Assembly (NCBI RefSeq): GCF_004799515.1
Contig: NZ_SSMX01000056.1
Location: 1-53,470, forward strand
Reading direction: 5' to 3'
Length of the DNA stretch: 53,470 nt
DNA from: Phenylobacterium sp.
GTDB taxonomy: Bacteria; Pseudomonadota; Alphaproteobacteria; Caulobacterales; Caulobacteraceae
Shown here: positions 48,878 through 53,470 of the stretch, piece by piece
Numbering within the stretch: the first letter of the stretch is position 1
How the letters are laid out: the number at the start of each line of letters is the position of its first letter
Program-made: the position numbers and the translations under genes
Notes under the pieces: generated by a model
What the model saw: the letters and a program-made list of their open reading frames with translations, nothing else
Databases searched by the model: none
Told to the model about the DNA's origin: nothing

Positions 48878-49600
48878 ATGAAGCTAAACCTGCTTTTGGC
48901 GGCCGCAGCGTCCGCCGCTGGGCTCGCCCTTGGGGCCTCGGCCGCACAGGCGGCCACCGTAACGGTCAACGCCTCCGACGACCTCTACAATCTGTCGGGC
49001 GCGTCCCTGCCAGGCGACTCTGCGGTCGCCATCAACGTGACGGGCCTGACCTCCCTCACCTTCTCGGCCTCCACCGGCGCGACGGTCACGGTGAACGGCG
49101 GGAACTACAACGACGCCGACGGCGCGGGGTCGGTCTCCGGCGAGTTCAATACGGGCGCCAATGGGATTTCCGGGATCACCACCTCGACGGCGGGCTTCCT
49201 CGCCGGAACGTTCGTGTCCGGCTCGCCGTCGCCGACCGCGCCGACGGCTCTGGATTTCTCGGGCGGAACGTCGTTCGCTTCGCTGTCGCCGCTCTTGCAG
49301 CAGGCGTTCTTCATCGGCGACGGCCTGACGGGCGACGCGACCGGCGCGACGCAGACCTTCTACGTGCCGACCGGGGCGACCACACTCTTCCTCGGCCTGA
49401 CCGACGCTTGCGGCTACAGCGGCGCCCCGAGCTGCTTCAGCGACAACTTTGGATCCTTCAGCGTCACCACCGCGCGCGTCGCCACCGGCGCCGGCATGGG
49501 CGGCGTGCCGGAGCCCGCGAGCTGGGCGTTGATGATCGCGGGCTTCGGCGGCGCGGGGGCGGCGTTGCGCCAGCGTCGTCGGACACCGGTCTTCGCCTGA
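48878..49600 (+). CDS. PEPxxWA-CTERM surface/exported protein
   Basis: The ATG at 48878 has GGAGGG seven bases upstream. The 240-residue product has a signal peptide (MKLNLLLAAAASAAGLALGA, cleavage near AQA). A low-complexity Ser/Thr/Gly/Ala-rich body with alternating beta pattern follows (ATGATQTFYVPTGATTLFLG). The sorting tail GVPEPASWALMIAGFGGAGA ends in a basic cluster (RQRRR). Two Cys (DACGYSG and SCFSDN) could pair. It should be surface-exposed or released by an exosortase-type enzyme encoded elsewhere. It lies about 490 bases after the LuxR-hydrolase stop, on the same strand. Confidence 0.9.
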   Translation: MKLNLLLAAAASAAGLALGASAAQAATVTVNASDDLYNLSGASLPGDSAVAINVTGLTSLTFSASTGATVTVNGGNYNDADGAGSVSGEFNTGANGISGITTSTAGFLAGTFVSGSPSPTAPTALDFSGGTSFASLSPLLQQAFFIGDGLTGDATGATQTFYVPTGATTLFLGLTDACGYSGAPSCFSDNFGSFSVTTARVATGAGMGGVPEPASWALMIAGFGGAGAALRQRRRTPVFA

Positions 49601-49654
49601 TCTGCGCGGGATGCGATGCCAGGCGTCGCATCCCGGTCCGCAAGATGATCTGTC

Positions 49655-50086
49655 CGCGCCGTCGGTCAGCGCCTCGTAGCCGGGATTGGCTGGGCGCGGC
49701 GAATTGAAGTCGACCCAGTTGCGGTTGAGGTCGACGTTCTCGTGGGTCACCCGTCGTAGTCAGGCGAAGCCATAGGGATTGATGGCGTGGACGATCAGCA
49801 CCGCGACCCCGTCCGGCAAGGTTCGGTGCTCCTCGCGCCGCAGCCAGTCCACCTGAGCGCCGGAGCCGCAAAAGCCTTCCACCCCGTGAGTGCCGCTGAT
49901 CATCACCAGGACGGCCTCAGCATCGCGCGGCCCGATCCAGGCCACGTCGGTCGCGAGCTCGCCGCCATCAGGACCGCGTTCGGGATGGGGCATGGTCTCA
50001 AGCGCTGCACCGGCTGCGCCGGCGGCCTCGAGGAACTTGGTGCGCGCCGCCCGGTAGTCGGGACTGAAGCTCTCGGCGGAATTCAT
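49655..50086 (-). pseudogene. DUF2817 peptidase-family pseudogene (nonsense and 3' truncation)
   Basis: The ATG at 50086 gives MNSAESFSPDYRAARTKFLE and a normal N-terminal half (MISGTHGVEGFCGSGAQVDW, AVLIVHAINPYGFA). A TGA at 49760-49762 then replaces the expected Trp codon, after which the same frame continues LRRVTHENVDLNRNWVDFN. About 49660 the resemblance to DUF2817 ends abruptly (after GYEAL). The segment after the TGA is identical for 59 bases to the start of the window, so this is a second copy carrying the half that the other lacks in this window. It is disabled by nonsense and truncation. Confidence 0.8.
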
Positions 50087-50131
50087 TTTCGGCGCCCCAT
50101 CCAACGCGCCCGCGAGGTCGAACCGTCGCAA

Positions 50132-50545
50132 GAGCCGTGGTCGCAGCCATCTAGGAAGGGGGCCGACCTGAGTCCACAGATCAGTTCCCCCGTTCTGCTT
50201 GTGCCAGGAGTGGATTTGCTCGAGGACGCCGCGCTAGGAGGCAGCGAATGGGCCTCAGGGGTCGGTGAGCTTAAATCTGCCTACGATCTCGGCACGTTCG
50301 GTAGCGCAACCGCTGGATGCGTGGTTGGTGCTTTTCAATAACGGGGAACTAGATGCAGGGTGCGCTCCCGTCTGAAAGTTATCGAATGTCGATGGTGGTA
50401 AGAGGGGAGTGCCGCAACCGCAGCGAGCTGGATGTTGGTTTGTAGGGGATCTCTGGGCTCAGAGGAGTTAATCTGACATGTCCCTTGAAGGTGTGCAGCT
50501 TCAACTCATTGGAGACTTGCAGGGTCTGCCTTCCGCAGAACCCCA
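50132..50545. other. Intergenic, no gene recognised
   Basis: No family-like product was found. The stretch contains the start side of the DUF2817 pseudogene and runs to the end of the LysR gene. The segment at 50320-50520 is less GC-rich than its surroundings. Confidence 0.35.
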
Positions 50546-51463
50546 CTAGACGGCACTGTTCGCAAGAGTCGCGGCGTGGCACAGCTCCAGGAAGGCGCGG
50601 ACCTTCGCCGGTGAGCGGCCGCGGCCCGGCAGTAGGGCATAGAGCGGGAAGCGCTCATCTGGCCAATCGGGGAAGAGCTCGACCAGGACGCCGCGGGCCA
50701 CCAGATCGCTCGCCCCGAGCGCCATGACCTGGGCGACGCCCGCCCCGGCCACACAGGCCCCCAGCATCGAGTCGACATCGGAGACGAGCAGGGACCCCGA
50801 AGTCTCGACCGGCAGCACCTCGCGACCTCGGCGGAACTCCCACTCGAACGCGCGGCCGGTCACCGGATCGTGGAAATCGATGCAGTCGTGCGTCGAAAGG
50901 TCCGTGGGATGGGCGGGCCGCCCGCGCCGCTCCAGATAGGCCGGCGCCGCCACCGTCAGGATGCGGGTCTCTGCAAGCTTGCGGGTGACAAGGGTGCTGG
51001 CGGGCGGCGGGTCGCCGAACCGGACGGCGAGATCAAACCCTTCGGCGACCAGGTCGCCGATTGCGTTGCTGGCTACAAGCTCCAGTCGCAGCTGCGGATT
51101 GTCCTGCAGGAACGCCGCCAGATGAGCGGCGAGCACGAGGCGTGAGAAGAAGGGGTCGACGTTGACGCGCAGACGCCCACGCACGACTTCGGTCGCGCCG
51201 GACGCTTCGTCAGCCGCCGCCTCGATCTCTCCCAGGAGCGGCGAGACGCGCTCATAGAGCCGCCGACCTTCGTCGGTGAGGTGGAGCGCCCGGGTCGTTC
51301 GATTGAATAGCCGTGCGCCCACGCGGGCCTCCAGACGCGCGATCCCATGACTGACGCCAGACGCGGTCATGTTCAGCAGCTCGGCGGCGCGCACGAAGCT
51401 GCCCGCTTCGACGACGGCTGAGAGGATGCTCACGCCGGAAAGCAATCGGGCGTCGAAGGGCAT
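50546..51463 (-). CDS. LysR-family transcriptional regulator
   Basis: The 305-residue product has the LysR N-terminal HTH (LSAVVEAGSFVRAAELLNMT, then ASGVSHGIARLEARVGARLF and RTTRALHLTDEGR) and a substrate-binding domain from about 90 to the end (LRVNVDPFFSRLVLAAHLAA, FDLAVRFGDPPPASTLVTRKL, CVAGAGVAQVM). LysR proteins usually activate a divergent gene in response to a small molecule. The SRPBCC gene at 51620 is divergent across 156 bases and is the most likely target. Signature and length are normal. Confidence 0.9.
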   Translation of the reverse strand: MPFDARLLSGVSILSAVVEAGSFVRAAELLNMTASGVSHGIARLEARVGARLFNRTTRALHLTDEGRRLYERVSPLLGEIEAAADEASGATEVVRGRLRVNVDPFFSRLVLAAHLAAFLQDNPQLRLELVASNAIGDLVAEGFDLAVRFGDPPPASTLVTRKLAETRILTVAAPAYLERRGRPAHPTDLSTHDCIDFHDPVTGRAFEWEFRRGREVLPVETSGSLLVSDVDSMLGACVAGAGVAQVMALGASDLVARGVLVELFPDWPDERFPLYALLPGRGRSPAKVRAFLELCHAATLANSAV

Positions 51464-51619
51464 GGGCAGACCCGCGGCGGCTGTCCGGGAAGATCATGCG
51501 TCATTCAGGACGGACCGTCATCAGTCCTCGGACCAAGCCGCGTTTCACCTTGGGAAGGTAGAGGCCCAAAAGGTGTCCCGACGGCGGCCCCGACGGCCCC
51601 CGGGAATGGAGATATCGCC

Positions 51620-52246
51620 ATGAATAACCGACCGATAGCGCGACTGGGGGCCACGGTCCTCGGCGCGGCTCTGGCCGCGCTCACCCTGACGCCTCCGCAC
51701 GCTTCCGCTCAGCCCGTAACCCCCCTTGGAAAGCCCACCCCGATGACCATGCAGTCTGATCTCGCAACCCTCGCCACGGACATTCACTGGCCCGCACGCT
51801 TCATTCCCGAGACCGCGGACCTCTTCTCCCACAATTCGCTGCTGATCCACGCCAGTTGCGAGAGGGTCTGGAGTCACATCGTCGACGCTGAAAAGTGGCC
51901 CCAGTGGTATCCGAACGCCAAGGACGTGGCCCTGTTGAACGGGGCGAGGGTCCTGGGCGACGGGACCGCCTGGCGCTGGACCACCTTCGGTCTGCCGCTC
52001 GAAAGCCGGGTCCACGAATACGTCCCATACTCGCGGCTCGGGTGGTACGGCTACGCCCCCGGCGCGCAGCCGACCTTCTACCACACCTGGTTCCTCACCC
52101 CGCGGGGCGCGGACTGCTTGGTGGTGATGGACGAAGCCGGCGTCGGTAAGGACGCCGCCCACCTGCGCGAGACCGACGAGAGCCTCATGCATCGGGGCCA
52201 CGACTTGTGGCTGGCGACCCTCAAGTGGGTCGCGGAGGGCCAATAG
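51620..52246 (+). CDS. Exported SRPBCC-fold (polyketide cyclase/START-like) protein
   Basis: The 208-residue product has a signal peptide (MNNRPIARLGATVLGAALAA, cleavage near ASA). A SRPBCC helix-grip fold follows: SLLIHASCERVWSHIVDAEK, WPQWYPNAKDVALL, GTAWRWTTFGLPLESRVHEY, AHLRETDESLMHRGHDLWLA. These proteins bind hydrophobic ligands in a deep pocket. Export to the periplasm is less usual for the family, which is mostly cytosolic. The start at 51620 has GGAG ten bases upstream. Regulation by the divergent LysR gene is plausible. Confidence 0.85.
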   Translation: MNNRPIARLGATVLGAALAALTLTPPHASAQPVTPLGKPTPMTMQSDLATLATDIHWPARFIPETADLFSHNSLLIHASCERVWSHIVDAEKWPQWYPNAKDVALLNGARVLGDGTAWRWTTFGLPLESRVHEYVPYSRLGWYGYAPGAQPTFYHTWFLTPRGADCLVVMDEAGVGKDAAHLRETDESLMHRGHDLWLATLKWVAEGQ

Positions 52247-52419
52247 TCAGGGGTGTTCCCCGGCCGCCCTCCCAGCCACGAACAGCAGTTTAGGTTCGGA
52301 GCACTTTGTTCGAAACTTCGCCCCACTCTCGGAGTGGTCGCTCGGACCGGTCTCCCCGTGTTCCGAAGGGCATTTGGTCAAGCCAGTCGCGAGTGGGGGG
52401 ATACCGTCGCTCGGAGTGA

Positions 52420-53470
52420 TCAGCCTTCCTGGATGTAGGCGTCGATGCGCCGGTCCAGCACCGCTAGCGGCATGGCGCCCCACAGGAGGCCCGCGTCGTG
52501 GAAACGGCGGATGTCGAAACGCGGCCCAAGGGCGTCCTTCGCCTTCTGGCGTAGGCGCAGCCAGTCCAGCTTGCCCAGCATGTAGCTGCAGGCCTGGCCC
52601 GGCCACACGCAGTATTTCTCGACCTCGCTGGCCATGGCGGCCTCGGAGTCACCGAGTACATCGACGACGTACTTAATCGCCCGCTCACGGCTCCAGCCCT
52701 GGCTGTGCAGGCCGGTGTCCACCACCAGGCGCACGCAGCGGAACAAGGATTCATGCAGTTGGCCGACGTGGCCGAGCGGATCGTGCTCGTACAGGCCCAT
52801 CTCCACCGCCAACTGCTCAGCGTAGAGCGCCCAGCCCTCGGTATAGCCGGCGAAACTCCCGCCCTTGCGGATCAACGGCACGTCCGCTTCCTGGGCCAGC
52901 GAGAGCTGCAGGTGATGGCCGGGGACGCCTTCGTGGAAGGTAATCGACGGAAGCACCCAAGCGGGCAGCTCCGCCGTGTCGCGCAGATTGACGTAGTAGG
53001 CGCCGGGCCGGGTCCCATCAAGCGAACCGCTTTCATAGTAGCCACCCGACGCGCCGGCTTCGATGGCCTGAGGCACGCGGCGGACGACCAGCCTGGCCTT
53101 GGGCAGCGTCCCGAACCATCGGGGACGTTTGGCCTGGACCTCTGTGACCTTAGCATTCAGGTCGGCGATCAGCTTGGCTTTGCCCGCGTCCGTGTTGGCG
53201 TACCGGAGCTTTGGGTCATTGAAGAGCGCCCGCAGTCGAGCGCCCTCTGAGCCCTGGGTGTAGCCCTGCGCCTTCAGGATGCCGTCCGCCTGGGCGCACT
53301 GGATCTTCACGAGGTCGAGGCCCCTCTGGTGAATTTCCGTCGCCGGCATATCAGAGGTGGTCCGCTGTTCAGCCCCAGGGCGTAAAAAGCCTCGCCCTGG
53401 GGCAGGCGGGCGACGCCGGCGGTGTGGACGGCACGGAGCCGCATTTTGCTCAGGAGGGCGATCTGGCGAT
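52420..53470 (-). pseudogene. DUF885 peptidase-family gene, frameshifted and cut by the window edge
   Basis: The minus-strand frame from 53349 encodes the C-terminal 309 residues of a DUF885 protein, with the metal-binding FHEGVPGHHLQLS near residue 140, YTEGWALYAEQLA and FDIRRFHDAGLLWGAMPL. DUF885 proteins are predicted zinc carboxypeptidase-like enzymes of about 590 residues. Upstream, codons in a different frame read HTAGVARLPQGEAFYALGLN then SG, which joins onto TTSDMPATEI only if one G is restored near 53364-53370. The gene thus has a one-base deletion within the window, unless the read is wrong. Its 5' end lies outside the window. Confidence 0.75.

Noticed and set aside
1..53470. CRISPR array, tRNA or rRNA genes
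   Set aside because: No regularly spaced direct repeats of CRISPR type, no cloverleaf-like segment and no rRNA-like sequence was noticed. A covariance-model search was not possible here.

Overview
The window is GC-rich DNA with alphaproteobacterial gene content. PEPxxWA-CTERM surface proteins, a MucR/Ros-type regulator, FixJ and PAS-kinase signalling genes and a DUF736/MobC/relaxase mobilisation module together suggest the Caulobacterales (Caulobacter or Phenylobacterium-like). The genus cannot be fixed from sequence reading alone.

Layout. Bases 1-5.9 kb are a graveyard-like accessory stretch: a 5'-cut DUF2817 peptidase-like gene, a VapC remnant, a parA broken by one amber codon, then small intact genes (DUF4112, HicB-like, GlsB/YeaQ-like, CsbD) and a truncated transglutaminase. 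Bases 5.9-16 kb look like the remains of a mobilisable or integrative element: an intact Xre/RES toxin-antitoxin pair, an XRE regulator, 3' ends of a LuxR regulator and a TraG/VirD4 coupling protein meeting head to head, an LPD7 protein, an unrecognised three-gene operon (membrane protein, helical protein, HExxH protein with a proline-rich tail), relaxase and MobC, a second but decayed Xre/RES locus, and DUF736. Bases 16.5-22 kb hold short ordinary operons: a Cys-repeat secreted protein, an SRAP protein, PadR plus membrane partner, an alpha/beta hydrolase, and HxlR divergent from an MBL hydrolase.

Bases 22.6-25.6 kb encode a MucR-like regulator and a hybrid PAS histidine kinase. Bases 26-33.7 kb are a tight four-gene minus-strand cluster of transglutaminases, a DUF2126 protein and a circularly permuted ATP-grasp/alpha-E protein, probably one peptide-ligation/peptide-processing pathway. 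An AraC/GyrI regulator follows, then a second hybrid kinase overlapping a FixJ-type regulator (35.9-38.9 kb), flanked by truncated regulators. Bases 40-45 kb carry a Tat-signal TPP enzyme, a PPC/DUF296 protein, DUF2231 and a broken PQQ-type sugar dehydrogenase. Bases 45.6-49.6 kb carry two PEP-CTERM proteins and a LuxR-LuxR-alpha/beta-hydrolase fusion between them. The right end has a second, broken DUF2817 gene, a LysR regulator, a SRPBCC protein and a frameshifted DUF885 peptidase-like gene.

A recurring theme is gene decay and duplication. DUF2817, the transglutaminase and the Xre/RES pair each occur twice with one copy broken, and four genes carry an in-frame TAG. No rRNA, tRNA, CRISPR array or complete insertion sequence was recognised. 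All functional calls come from reading translated sequence and motifs, without database searches.
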